A stretch of 64,000 nt of DNA from Dethiosulfatarculus sandiegensis (lineage in GTDB: Bacteria > Desulfobacterota > Desulfarculia > Desulfarculales > Desulfarculaceae), in assembly GCF_000931935.2 (NCBI RefSeq), contig NZ_AZAC01000010.1, positions 40,001-104,000 of the forward strand, in the 5' to 3' direction. Position 1 is the first letter of the stretch. Every line of letters begins with the position of its first letter. Below the pieces are notes generated by a model. It was not told where the DNA came from. It was given only the letters and a program-made list of their open reading frames with translations, and did no database searches. Below are positions 27,834 through 36,395 of this stretch, piece by piece. A program made the translations under genes and the position numbers.

Positions 27834-28751
27834 ATGGGCAAAAACACCATGAAATGTACACGCTGTAAGGGAGAGGCCACCATACGCATGCCATCCCATA
27901 ATCTACGCTTGTGTACTGATTGCTTTGAATTCTATTTCAAAAGACAGGTGGAAAAGGCCTTAAAAAAGTTTAATATGATCAACCTTGAATCCCGTATTGG
28001 GCTTGGAGTAAGCGGGGGGAAGGATTCTTTGGCTCTCTGGCAGGCACTGACGGAGATGGGAATTGAAACCAGAGCCTTTCATCTTGACTTGGGATTGGAA
28101 GACTTCAGTGTTGCTTCAGCCAACGCCTGTCTTGCAATGGCTGAGCAGCTCGGCAGACCAGTAGAAATAGTAAAGGTCAAAGAGTATGTTGGGCTTAATA
28201 TCATAGATGTAGTCAGGGGCAGCCACAGGCAGTTCTGTTCAGTCTGTGGAACCATAAAACGACATGTGATGAATCGTTATGTCAGGGATAATAATCTAAA
28301 TGTAGTCTGTTCCGGCCACAATTTGGATGATGAAGCCTCCAGGCTTTTGGGAAACCTGATTTATCAAAGAAACGATTATATTAAACGCACCTGGCCAGTG
28401 TTGCCGGAAACGGAAGGCATACTTCCTAAAAAAATCAAACCCCTTATTCGTCTGGATAATTACGAGATAAAGACATACGCCAGAATTAAAAAATTACCGT
28501 ACCTCAAGGATGATTGCCCGAGATCCAGGGGAGCAACTTTGCATTACTATGGTTCCGCTTTACATCAACTAGAAGATAACATGCCGGGAATTAAGAGGAA
28601 TTTATATTTTGGCTATTTAAAAACCAATGGTGGACCAAGTGAAGATACTCCGGAAAATCGTTGTGAGATCTGCGGTTTTCCAACACGTATGAAAATATGC
28701 TCTGCCTGTGGACTCATTTCCAAGGCCAAGGACAGATTAAATGAAAAATAA
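27834..28751 (+). CDS. TtuA-type tRNA thiolation enzyme (PP-loop, Fe-S)
   Basis: A 305-residue enzyme of the TtuA/Ncs6 group of the tRNA sulfurtransferases. It has an N-terminal zinc finger (Cys8, Cys11, Cys27, Cys30), the PP-loop SGGKDS at residues 60-65 that adenylates the target uridine, Cys135 and Cys138 plus Cys228 as likely [4Fe-4S] ligands, and a C-terminal CEICG...CSACG zinc finger. TtcA would lack the zinc fingers. Characterised TtuA makes 2-thiouridine at tRNA position 54 in thermophiles; the target here is unknown. The end overlaps rimO by 11 bp, so the two are co-expressed. Confidence 0.8.
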   Translation: MGKNTMKCTRCKGEATIRMPSHNLRLCTDCFEFYFKRQVEKALKKFNMINLESRIGLGVSGGKDSLALWQALTEMGIETRAFHLDLGLEDFSVASANACLAMAEQLGRPVEIVKVKEYVGLNIIDVVRGSHRQFCSVCGTIKRHVMNRYVRDNNLNVVCSGHNLDDEASRLLGNLIYQRNDYIKRTWPVLPETEGILPKKIKPLIRLDNYEIKTYARIKKLPYLKDDCPRSRGATLHYYGSALHQLEDNMPGIKRNLYFGYLKTNGGPSEDTPENRCEICGFPTRMKICSACGLISKAKDRLNEK

Positions 28752-30060
28752 AGCCATGATCCTTACCTTGGGTTGCCCCAAGAATTTGGTTGACTCGGAA
28801 GTACTGGCCAGTGAACTGGAAAATACCGGCTACGAAATGACCTCCGGACCAAGGGAAGCCAATATTATATTGGTGAATACCTGCGGATTTATTGAAGAAG
28901 CTGTTTCTGAATCCTTAGAAGCCATTCTTGACCTGGGACAGATGAAAACAGAAGGTCAGAGATTAGTGGTTATAGGGTGCATGGTGGGTAGGTATGGCGA
29001 AAGCCTCGTTGAGAACCTTCCAGAAGTAGATCTTTTCATATCTCCAGCTGGACTTGGCAGGCTCAAAGAAATTTTAGACGCAGGGGAAAGCGGTTTAGCC
29101 GAATCAAAACCAAAGGTGGACAGCACTCTTTTAAAAGGCTACAGCCAAAGGATGCCTACCACCGGCCCAGGTTGGGCATATGTAAAAATAGCTGAAGGTT
29201 GTGCAAATAAATGTAGATTTTGTACTATTCCTTCCATAAAAGGGCCATTAATTTCTCGTAATCCGGAAAGTATTCTTAAAGAAATTGAGTGTTTTGCCCA
29301 AAAGGGAATAAAAGAAATAAACCTGGTTGCACAGGACCTCACTGATTATGGCAAAGATGTCAAATTTAAATATAACCTTGCATATCTTCTTGAACAAATT
29401 GAGAAAATCGAAAATATTGCCTGGGTTAGGATGCATTATTTAAATCCAGAGACCATATCCGAAAACCTAATAAATGCCCCGGCCAAGTATTCCAAGGTTC
29501 TTCCTTATTTTGATTTACCTATCCAACACGTCGCCGAAAAAGTGGTGAAAAATATGGGACGAAGGAAAATCGAAGCAGATATAAGAAACATATTGAATAA
29601 GATATCAGATACTTACCCCAAATTTACTCTAAGAGCTACGGTTATGGTAGGGCATCCTGGAGAAGGTGAAGAGGAATTCAATCAACTACTTGAATTTTTA
29701 GCTGAGGCCAGGTTTGATCATTTGGGTTGTTTTCACTACCAAGCTGAAGAAGGCACCCCCAGCGCCAGGATGAAACAGATACCAAGAGAAATTGCTTTAA
29801 AAAGAGAAGAGGCCGTTATGGCACAACAAAAGGAAATAAGTAAAGCAAAGCTGGCTGAACGGGTCGACAACATGGAAAGTGCGCTGGTTTTGGGACCCCA
29901 CCCGGAGTCAGATCTTGTCTGGCATGGCAGGCTATGGTCACAGGCGCCGGATGTTGATGGTGAATTGATAATAACAGAATGTAAGGCTGAACCGGGCGAG
30001 ATAGCTGAATGTAGAATAGTCGATTCTTTTGATTACGATCTGGAAGGTCATATCACCTGA
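28741..30060 (+). CDS. rimO: Ribosomal protein S12 methylthiotransferase RimO
   Basis: Radical-SAM enzyme that adds a methylthio group to an Asp of ribosomal protein S12. The 439-residue protein has the N-terminal UPF0004 domain (LTLGCPKNLVDSE, VNTCGFIEEA, IGCMVGRYGE) with three cluster Cys, the radical SAM motif CANKCRFC near residue 155 and a C-terminal TRAM domain (about 375-439). LGCPKN distinguishes RimO from MiaB. Translation is coupled to the upstream thiolation gene by overlap. Followed by a terminator. Confidence 0.95.
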   Translation: MKNKAMILTLGCPKNLVDSEVLASELENTGYEMTSGPREANIILVNTCGFIEEAVSESLEAILDLGQMKTEGQRLVVIGCMVGRYGESLVENLPEVDLFISPAGLGRLKEILDAGESGLAESKPKVDSTLLKGYSQRMPTTGPGWAYVKIAEGCANKCRFCTIPSIKGPLISRNPESILKEIECFAQKGIKEINLVAQDLTDYGKDVKFKYNLAYLLEQIEKIENIAWVRMHYLNPETISENLINAPAKYSKVLPYFDLPIQHVAEKVVKNMGRRKIEADIRNILNKISDTYPKFTLRATVMVGHPGEGEEEFNQLLEFLAEARFDHLGCFHYQAEEGTPSARMKQIPREIALKREEAVMAQQKEISKAKLAERVDNMESALVLGPHPESDLVWHGRLWSQAPDVDGELIITECKAEPGEIAECRIVDSFDYDLEGHIT

Positions 30061-30084
30061 ATAAATGGCTTATAAAATAGAATA

Positions 30085-30119
30085 AAAAGGGCCGGAGGAA
30101 ACAATTTTCCAGCCCTTTT
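30085..30119 (+). terminator. Intrinsic terminator after rimO
   Basis: AAAAGGGC-AGGAAA and TTTTCC-GCCCTTTT pair around a short loop and are followed by ATTATAT; the A-run on the other arm allows some bidirectional function towards the convergent trmFO. Confidence 0.75.
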
Positions 30120-30159
30120 ATTATATTAACTATATGATTTTATGTGACAAATTAATGTT

Positions 30160-31470
30160 CTACTTCAAGAGTTCCAACCATCTTTTCAGGTCTGTCATTG
30201 CCCTTTCAGCGTATTTTTGTTTTCTTTCCTTTTTCGTATGCCGTTCGACTAGTTTGGGAAAAAGGCCAAAATTAACATTCGATGGCTGGAAGTCTTTGGT
30301 TTCCAGGTTGGTTAAATGAGTGATCAAAGAACCCATGGCTGTGGTGGGTGGAGGTATGACAAGGTTCTTTTTTTGTAGTAATCTAAGAACGTTGAATCCC
30401 ACCAGTAAGCCTGTGGCCGCAGATTCCACATAACCTTCAATTCCTGATATCTGTCCCGCAAGAAATAGATGTGCTCTGCCTTTTAAGCGAATAAAACAGT
30501 CTAAAACTCTGGGAGCATCCACAAAAGTATTTCTGTGGATAGACCCAAAACGAAGAAAATTAGCGTTTTTCAAGGCAGGAATCAGGGAAAGAACTCTTTT
30601 TTGTTCAGGATATGAGAGTTTTGTCTGAAAACCCACTATATTTAGGGCACTACCCTCTGAATTTTCCTTACGCAACTGGACCACTGCATAAGGTTTTTGG
30701 TCCGCACCCGGCTGCCATAGGCCGACAGGTTTCATGGGACCAAAAAGTAATGTCTTATACCCCCTGGCCGCCATTACCTCAATTGGTAAACAACCTTCAA
30801 AAAAACGGGGCTCCTCAAAATCATGCAAGGGAACTTGTTCGGCCTTGATCAATTCATCATAAAAAAGGTCATATTCCTCTTTGGTCAAGGGACAATTAAG
30901 ATAATCACCTTTTGATTGGTCGTCCCAGCGATCCTTCCAATATGAATTAGCCGAATCTATAGTATCGGTTTCAATAACTGGAGATATGGCATCATAAAAA
31001 TGCAATCCCTCAGAAGTGGTTACGGAAGAGAGGGAGTCAAGCAGGGCAGGGGTGGTTAAAGGACCGGTCGCCAATATAACAATCCCCTTATCAGGTATTT
31101 TTTTCCATTCTTCAGTTTTGAATTCAATATTGGGATGGCTTTGAATTGCCTTTGTCAGGCAAAGAGAAAAAGCATCTCTATTCACAGCCAATGCCTTTCC
31201 GGCCGGCACCTTGGTCTTAAGGGCGCAATCCATAAATTTGGAACCAAGCATCAGCATCTCTTGTTTTAAGAGACCCACAGCACTGGTTGGTTCTGCTGAA
31301 CGCAAGGAATTTGAGCAAACCAATTCGGCCAGATTAGGTGATTTGTGAGCCGGTGAAAAATGATCCGGCTTGGTGTCATATAAAATTGTCTTAACACCAT
31401 GGTCGGCCAGGAATAAAGCGGCTTCACACCCTGCCAGACCCGCACCTATAATTTTGACTACATTTTTCAT
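30160..31470 (-). CDS. trmFO: Methylenetetrahydrofolate--tRNA (uracil-54-C5)-methyltransferase
   Basis: FAD-dependent enzyme that makes 5-methyluridine at tRNA position 54 with methylene-tetrahydrofolate as carbon donor. The 436-residue protein opens with the dinucleotide-binding motif VKIIGAGLAGCEAA, followed by the family-specific LAELVCSNSLRS near 48 and GLLKQEML near 66. The C-terminal GHITGG-like region is replaced by a slightly divergent MGSLITHL. It is the last gene on this strand after rsmG, with a parS-containing palindrome between. Interestingly position 54 is also the target of TtuA-type thiolation, and a TtuA-like gene lies 1.4 kb away. Confidence 0.93.
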   Translation of the reverse strand: MKNVVKIIGAGLAGCEAALFLADHGVKTILYDTKPDHFSPAHKSPNLAELVCSNSLRSAEPTSAVGLLKQEMLMLGSKFMDCALKTKVPAGKALAVNRDAFSLCLTKAIQSHPNIEFKTEEWKKIPDKGIVILATGPLTTPALLDSLSSVTTSEGLHFYDAISPVIETDTIDSANSYWKDRWDDQSKGDYLNCPLTKEEYDLFYDELIKAEQVPLHDFEEPRFFEGCLPIEVMAARGYKTLLFGPMKPVGLWQPGADQKPYAVVQLRKENSEGSALNIVGFQTKLSYPEQKRVLSLIPALKNANFLRFGSIHRNTFVDAPRVLDCFIRLKGRAHLFLAGQISGIEGYVESAATGLLVGFNVLRLLQKKNLVIPPPTTAMGSLITHLTNLETKDFQPSNVNFGLFPKLVERHTKKERKQKYAERAMTDLKRWLELLK

Positions 31471-31534
31471 CTGGTGTGGTTCAATCTTACTTATTGAAAA
31501 AAAATAAACAAAAGTGATTTTAGTTTGTAATTTA

Positions 31535-31582
31535 CAGACCTTCGGGTCAATGTTTCACGTGAAACGTTGACCCGAAGGTCTG
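31535..31582. repeat. 48-bp near-perfect palindrome overlapping the rsmG stop codon
   Basis: The arms CAGACCTTCGGGTCAA and TTGACCCGAAGGTCTG are perfect inverted repeats of each other, and the centre is a parS-like 16-mer. Only one position pair in the whole 48 bp is mismatched. Transcribed, it would be a 24-bp hairpin. The last codons and the stop of rsmG are inside it. Confidence 0.95.
31551..31566. promoter_or_regulatory. parS: parS-like ParB-binding site
   Basis: TGTTTCACGTGAAACG matches the 16-bp bacterial parS consensus TGTTTCACGTGAAACA at 15 of 16 positions. It is the centre of the 48-bp palindrome. parS sites cluster near the origin and are loaded by ParB; parA and parB genes, often next to rsmG, are not in this window. 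Confidence 0.85.
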
Positions 31583-32190
31583 GGATCTACAATTAAAATT
31601 CTAGGGCCCAGTTTAGTATATGGGTAATAGGTCACGAAATTTAGTCCTAATTCTTGGGCCTCAGAAATATCTTTTGTAGATCTGGGTAGTAAAAGAGTTG
31701 TTGTTTTTTTTCTGAATGGCTGGGCCATATTCATAGATTCCGTGATAGATGTAACAGCGCGTAAAGTAATAGTGTCGTAAAAAGTGGGAACTTCAATCTG
31801 GTCGCTTCTTTTAGCCAATGAGGTAACCCGGTTTTCCAACTCCAGTAGACGGCATACATGTCTTTGAAAACTAACCCTTTTAGCCCTGGGTTCAAGCAGA
31901 GTTACTTTTAGTTGGGGTAGGGCGATGGCGAGAACCAGACCGGGAAAACCTGCTCCGGAGCCAATATCCAACAGAGAGTCGCCTAAAACCCATTTAGTAA
32001 GGCATAATCCATCGAGAATTAAATCCCTGTAAGCGTTTTTGTAAAATTTATGACCAGTGAGATTGTGCACCTTGTTCCACTTGAGAAGTTCCAAGATCAA
32101 TAATTCAAGGCAAGAAAAGACGGGGGTGTTCAGATCAGGGCATATGGATTGCGCCTCCCGAGCCAGTTCGGGATAAGTTAAATTTTGCAT
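31555..32190 (-). CDS. rsmG: 16S rRNA (guanine-527-N7) methyltransferase RsmG
   Basis: Methylates G527 of 16S rRNA (the GidB family). The 211-residue SAM-dependent methyltransferase has the motif I LLDIGSGAGFPGLVLAI near 77 and the downstream LLEPRAKRVSFQRHV near 101, both typical. It starts 2 bp after mnmE ends, an operon arrangement conserved in many bacteria. Its last six codons and TGA are part of the parS-containing palindrome, so the C-terminal residues are constrained by DNA function. Confidence 0.94.
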   Translation of the reverse strand: MQNLTYPELAREAQSICPDLNTPVFSCLELLILELLKWNKVHNLTGHKFYKNAYRDLILDGLCLTKWVLGDSLLDIGSGAGFPGLVLAIALPQLKVTLLEPRAKRVSFQRHVCRLLELENRVTSLAKRSDQIEVPTFYDTITLRAVTSITESMNMAQPFRKKTTTLLLPRSTKDISEAQELGLNFVTYYPYTKLGPRILIVDPRPSGQRFT

Positions 32191-32192
32191 GG

Positions 32193-33638
32193 TTACTTAC
32201 CAACACAAAAATTGCTGAAGACAGCATCAATTACCTGATCATCAAGAACCTGGCCATCGATTTGGGAGAGAAAATGAAGAGCCTCTTCCAAATGAAGACT
32301 GATCAGCTCTTCATAGCTGGCCCCATGGTTCCTTATTATGTTAAGGGCTTTTGCAACCTGTAGGTTGGCAGCATTAAGGCAATCGGCATGTCTTTGGTTT
32401 ACTACGGTCTGCCCCGGAACGGGTTCTGGTTGACCGTTGGTTATCAGCTCAGTCAATTTATCTAAAAATTTATCGAAACCTAAAAGGGTTTTGGAACTTA
32501 TTTTAGTAATGGGAGAATTTGTTTCACGTAAAACATCAAGATCCCAGGCCGGGGTTAGATCACACTTTGAAACGGCTATGATGCGCTTGGTATTCCGGGT
32601 TTTTTGAAGGATATGACGATCCATGTCTGTGAGAGGCTGGGACCTGTCTAGGACCAAGATTGTCAGGTCGCTGGCTTCAACCTGGGAATAGGCTCTTTTT
32701 ATGCCCTCAGCTTCAACTTCATCCTGAGGTGTGCCTAGGCCTGCCGTATCAGCGAAACGGCAGGTAATTCCCGAGATGATACAAGCTTCTTCAAGGCTGT
32801 CCCTGGTGGTTCCCGGCAGATTTGAAACGATAGCCCTTTCGTAGCCAAGAATGGCGTTAAAAAGGCTTGATTTACCTGCATTAGGTTTTCCGCATAAAGA
32901 TAGCCTGATGCCGTCCCGATAGGGGAGCCATTTGTTGCGGTTCTTTATAAGTACGTTTAAAGGCTTTAAAACGGAAGATTCAAGCATAAATGCGAGATTC
33001 GAGTGGTCAATACCAGTTACATCGTCGTCAAAATCAATGCTGGCTTCTATTTCGGCCGCACAGTTTATCAGGGAGTTGCGAATATAATCCAGATCATGGC
33101 CCATTTTACCTTGCAGTACAGAAAGGGCTATGCGTGCTTCGGCCTGGGTGTTTGAAGATATAAGATCACTTATGGCCTCAGCCTGGCTCAGATCGATTCT
33201 TCCGCCCAGATAGGCTCTAAGGGTAAATTCCCCGGCCCTGGCCACCCTGCAATTTAAATTCAAGGTTTGTTCCAAAATACGTTTGGCCAGGGCTGAGCCG
33301 CCATGACAATGGATCTCAACCACATCTTCGGTTGTATAGGAAGCCGGACCAGGGAAAAAGGTTAACAAAACCTGGTCAAGTCGTTCCCCGCTATTGTATT
33401 CAAGGGCAAATCCAAGATGCATAAATCTGGGTTTGGGTTCCCAGTCAGGGGATTTGGCTTGCGGTTCGAAAAGAGCCTTACCCGTGGCGAGTGCATCTGG
33501 TCCGGATATGCGAACCACTGATATTCCCCCTGCTCCCTGAGGGGTTGAAATAGCGGCAATGGTGTCAGGGTTGGATGGGTCGGCGGTGAGGGGCCTGTGG
33601 CCCGTTTGATCTGCTTGATTATATTTTTGCACAGTCAT
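32193..33638 (-). CDS. mnmE: tRNA modification GTPase MnmE
   Basis: With MnmG it makes the cmnm5 modification of wobble uridines. The 481-residue protein has the N-terminal tetrahydrofolate-binding domain (TIAAISTPQGAGGISVVRISG), a helical domain, the G domain with GKPNAGKSS near 237, DTAGLG near 283 and SKCD near 347, and the conserved C-terminal CVGK. MnmG is not in this window, although it commonly neighbours mnmE; trmFO, a paralogue-like flavoprotein, lies in the corresponding place. A parS-like site lies inside the gene. Confidence 0.96.
   Translation of the reverse strand: MTVQKYNQADQTGHRPLTADPSNPDTIAAISTPQGAGGISVVRISGPDALATGKALFEPQAKSPDWEPKPRFMHLGFALEYNSGERLDQVLLTFFPGPASYTTEDVVEIHCHGGSALAKRILEQTLNLNCRVARAGEFTLRAYLGGRIDLSQAEAISDLISSNTQAEARIALSVLQGKMGHDLDYIRNSLINCAAEIEASIDFDDDVTGIDHSNLAFMLESSVLKPLNVLIKNRNKWLPYRDGIRLSLCGKPNAGKSSLFNAILGYERAIVSNLPGTTRDSLEEACIISGITCRFADTAGLGTPQDEVEAEGIKRAYSQVEASDLTILVLDRSQPLTDMDRHILQKTRNTKRIIAVSKCDLTPAWDLDVLRETNSPITKISSKTLLGFDKFLDKLTELITNGQPEPVPGQTVVNQRHADCLNAANLQVAKALNIIRNHGASYEELISLHLEEALHFLSQIDGQVLDDQVIDAVFSNFCVGK
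32520..32535. promoter_or_regulatory. parS: Second parS-like site inside mnmE
   Basis: TGTTTCACGTAAAACA differs from the parS consensus at one of 16 positions. It lies 954 bp from the first site. Being inside a coding sequence it is not part of a palindromic hairpin. Clusters of two or more parS sites near the origin are usual. Confidence 0.6.
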
Positions 33639-33671
33639 CTATAAAGGCCGGCGCCTTTATCTCCTGCCAGA

Positions 33672-33702
33672 CCCCCGCCGCGCTTTTAAAGCGCGGCGGG
33701 GG
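33672..33702 (-). other. Perfect GC-rich hairpin between jag and mnmE
   Basis: CCCCCGCCGCGC and GCGCGGCGGGGG flank a TTTTAAA loop. It follows the jag stop by about 10 nt. No U-tract follows on the minus strand, so it probably affects mRNA stability or processing inside the operon rather than stopping transcription. Confidence 0.65.
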
Positions 33703-33711
33703 CTCATAATC

Positions 33712-34509
33712 CTAATAACGCGGGCTGATGATGACCTTTTTGACCTCGCCCCTGCCCCTGGAAGAGGTGCTTAACCCTCTTTCATTGCGCAAGGCAAGGT
33801 GAACAATGCGCCTTTCCTGGGCATTGAAAGGGCCTATTGCCACAGGCCTGCGGGTGCCTCGGGCCTTGGATGCCATTCTGGAGGCCAGCTCCTGTAGTGA
33901 TTCAACCCGTCTTTTTCTGTAATCGCCGGCATCTACGTTGATGCGAACCGGACGTCCTTCCTGGTGGCTTACAATCCTGGTTGTGAGGTATTGCAGCGCC
34001 TCCAGGGTCTGACCTCTGCGGCCGATAAGGATGCCGATCTCATGGCTGTCTATTTTGAGTTCAATGGAGTATTGAGTGCTTTCGCCAATAATATTGGCAT
34101 CTGCATCCAGAGGGTCAACCAGACGAACCAGTACTTGGCGAGCAGATTCTAAAACTTCCGGACTTTCCGGTTGAGGGGTGGTTTTGCCTTCCTCGCTGGG
34201 CGTCTCCCCATGCCTGTCATTGCTCCCCTGATTGGTGTAAGTTCTGGAAGCTTGCCTGTTTGGGGATGGTTTAGAGGTTTCTTCGCCAGTCAGCTCCCTC
34301 ATGACTTCCCGGACTTCCATACTGGTGCTGTTGGCATCAGTAGGAGTTGCCAGAATCTTGGCCTTTTTCTTACCGAACAAGCCGAGTATGCCGTTGGAGC
34401 CTGCGTTAATGACCTCGACTTTGAGTCTACCCAAAGGAAGGTTGAAATATTCGCTAGCCAGACGGACCGCCTCTTCAGTAGTTTTTGCGGTAAATTCTTT
34501 TGATTCCAT
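33712..34509 (-). CDS. jag: RNA-binding protein Jag/KhpB
   Basis: Cytoplasmic RNA-binding protein that works next to YidC and, in Gram-positives, controls cell elongation. The 265-residue protein has the N-terminal Jag_N domain (AKTTEEAVRLASEYFNL, ILGLFGKKKAK), a Ser/Gln/Pro-rich linker (about 75-125), a KH domain (EIGILIGRRGQTLEALQYL near 153) and an R3H domain (RRPVAIGPFNAQERRIVHLAL near 221). It starts 4 bp after yidC stops, so it is co-translated in the rpmH-rnpA-yidD-yidC-jag-mnmE-rsmG order. Confidence 0.93.
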   Translation of the reverse strand: MESKEFTAKTTEEAVRLASEYFNLPLGRLKVEVINAGSNGILGLFGKKKAKILATPTDANSTSMEVREVMRELTGEETSKPSPNRQASRTYTNQGSNDRHGETPSEEGKTTPQPESPEVLESARQVLVRLVDPLDADANIIGESTQYSIELKIDSHEIGILIGRRGQTLEALQYLTTRIVSHQEGRPVRINVDAGDYRKRRVESLQELASRMASKARGTRRPVAIGPFNAQERRIVHLALRNERGLSTSSRGRGEVKKVIISPRY

Positions 34510-34513
34510 TTCG

Positions 34514-36157
34514 TTATGCCTTGCCCTTATTAGTCATATACTGTTGCGCAATACCCAGAACGTTGTTTACCAGCCAATAGAGAACCAAGCCGGAAGGGAA
34601 GCTGATAAACATGAAGGTGAAGACAACCGGCATTAAAAGCATCATTTTGGCTTGGGCAGGATCACCAGGGGTCGGGGTCATTTTCTGCTGCAGGAACATG
34701 GAGGCGCCCATCAGCAGGGTGAGCACTGGTAATCCGCCAACATAAGGAATGTCAAATCCGATCATCAAACGATCCGGGGCAGACAGATCGTTGATCCAGA
34801 GCATGAAAGGTGCGTGGCGAAGTTCGATTGAGCCGCCAAGAACTTTATAAAATGCAATAAAAACAGGTATTTGGACTACCATAGGCAGGCAGCCGCCCAT
34901 GGGATTTATTTTGTAGGTTTTATAAAGGCCCATGACTTCCTGATTCATGCGCTGCTTGTCGCCCTTGTATTTTTCCCTGATTTTCATGATCTGGGGCTGC
35001 AAGGACTGCATGGCCTTCATAGATTTGTAGCTCTTTCTGGCCAGGGGCCAGAATACGATTTTGGTGAGCAAGGTTATGATGATGATGGCCACACCATAGT
35101 TGCCAATCCATCCGTAGAGCAGGTTCAAAAGGACCAACATGGGTTTGGCCAGGATATCGAACCAGCCAAAATCAATGGCATTGGCCAGGTCGTGTCCCAG
35201 AGGTTCCAGAATGTCCAGATCCCTCGGGCCGGTGTAAACCAGGTATTGGTAGCTGGTGCTTTGGTTAGGCTGAACAGTTGCTGCGGCTTCCAAAAGAACG
35301 GTGGTCATGATCTGGTCTTGGGTCGTGCCCCGTACGGTTCTTTTTTCGGAGATGTCTTTGGTGGTGGGAACCAGGCCGCTCATGAAGTAGGGAATGTTGA
35401 TAGTGGTCCAGGAAATGTCTCCTGTAAGAACCGGCTTATCCTCAAGATCGCCTTTATCCAATTCTTCCAGGCCCTTGTTCATCCAGACTTCCGCGCCTGA
35501 GAAAGAATAGGCATTGGCCTTATCCTTGGGTGAGTTGCCTGTCAGGATCATTTCAGGGGCTATCTCAAAGGGTGCGTTGGTCAGGTTTTTAACACTGAGA
35601 TCAAGATCATAATCGTATTTATCGCTTCTAAAGGTGTATTTCTTTTGAATTTCAAAATACTCGGTGCGATAGGTGAATACCAGGCTGGCCTGGCCGTCCT
35701 TTCCCACGACCAGTGAATCCTTATCTGCGGTGAAAATACGCTTGTTCAACTGAGGGGCCAGTTTGGGGATGATGGTTCCCAAGGAGAGCTGTTGGTTTTC
35801 TTTGAGATCCAGCATGACCAGGTTGCCGCCCTTTTCCCCTGGTTGATTGTAGTATTTTTTAAGGATGACTTTTTTCAAAGCTCCGCCACGCGCGCTGAAT
35901 ACCAGGGTGGCAACCTGGTTTTCCACGATGATTTCCCTGGCTTTGGTGAGGGGTTCGGGTGCGGGGGCCGTAGGAGCAGCCGGGGTTTTCATCTGGGCGG
36001 TCTGGGGTTCAGCCGCGGCTTTTTCTTTTTTTACGCTTTGCTCCACCTGAGCGGTTTGTTGAGCGGGCGGTTGGGGGTTGGTCATGAAGGTCTGGTAGGC
36101 GAGCAAAAGGCCGCCGCTCAAAACAATTGCCAGAATAAGTCTTGTTGTGTCATTCAT
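34514..36157 (-). CDS. yidC: Membrane protein insertase YidC
   Basis: Inserts membrane proteins alone or with SecYEG. The 547-residue protein is the Gram-negative form: an N-terminal signal-anchor (about 5-24), a Pro/Ala/Lys-rich linker, a large periplasmic beta domain (about 70-330), and the 60KD_IMP core with the GVAIIIITLLTKIVFWPL segment near 358 and four further membrane helices, ending in a short basic tail. The presence of the periplasmic domain supports an outer-membrane-containing organism. Downstream of yidD by 40 bp. Confidence 0.96.
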   Translation of the reverse strand: MNDTTRLILAIVLSGGLLLAYQTFMTNPQPPAQQTAQVEQSVKKEKAAAEPQTAQMKTPAAPTAPAPEPLTKAREIIVENQVATLVFSARGGALKKVILKKYYNQPGEKGGNLVMLDLKENQQLSLGTIIPKLAPQLNKRIFTADKDSLVVGKDGQASLVFTYRTEYFEIQKKYTFRSDKYDYDLDLSVKNLTNAPFEIAPEMILTGNSPKDKANAYSFSGAEVWMNKGLEELDKGDLEDKPVLTGDISWTTINIPYFMSGLVPTTKDISEKRTVRGTTQDQIMTTVLLEAAATVQPNQSTSYQYLVYTGPRDLDILEPLGHDLANAIDFGWFDILAKPMLVLLNLLYGWIGNYGVAIIIITLLTKIVFWPLARKSYKSMKAMQSLQPQIMKIREKYKGDKQRMNQEVMGLYKTYKINPMGGCLPMVVQIPVFIAFYKVLGGSIELRHAPFMLWINDLSAPDRLMIGFDIPYVGGLPVLTLLMGASMFLQQKMTPTPGDPAQAKMMLLMPVVFTFMFISFPSGLVLYWLVNNVLGIAQQYMTNKGKA

Positions 36158-36197
36158 TTTTCATTGACCTCTTGGATCACATCGTGAGGTATTAAGA

Positions 36198-36395
36198 TCA
36201 GGCTGGATCGTATCCCCCGGGATGTAGTGGATTGCATTTCAGGATTCTAAGAATAGCTTTGCCGATACCACGCCAAAAACCGTACTTGTCCAATGCGTCC
36301 AGCGCATATTGGGAGCAGGTGGGGTAAAATCGGCATTGTCCCCCGAGGATGCCGGATAGCGTAATCTGATATGCTCTTATAAAAAATTTGGCTAT
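36198..36395 (-). CDS. yidD: Membrane protein insertion efficiency factor YidD, apparent AUA start
   Basis: Small membrane-associated protein that helps YidC. The family core is complete: GGQCRFYPTCSQYALDAL and LRILKCNPLHPGGYDPA, with an N-terminal amphipathic helix (AKFFIRAYQITL). In frame there is no ATG, GTG, TTG or CTG between this core and far upstream sequence that only shadows rnpA. An ATA at 36393-36395 overlaps the rnpA stop (TAATA), exactly where a TAATG stop-start overlap would be, and gives the usual 65-residue length. So translation probably starts at AUA, or an ATG has been mutated or misread. Confidence 0.8.
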   Translation of the reverse strand: MAKFFIRAYQITLSGILGGQCRFYPTCSQYALDALDKYGFWRGIGKAILRILKCNPLHPGGYDPA

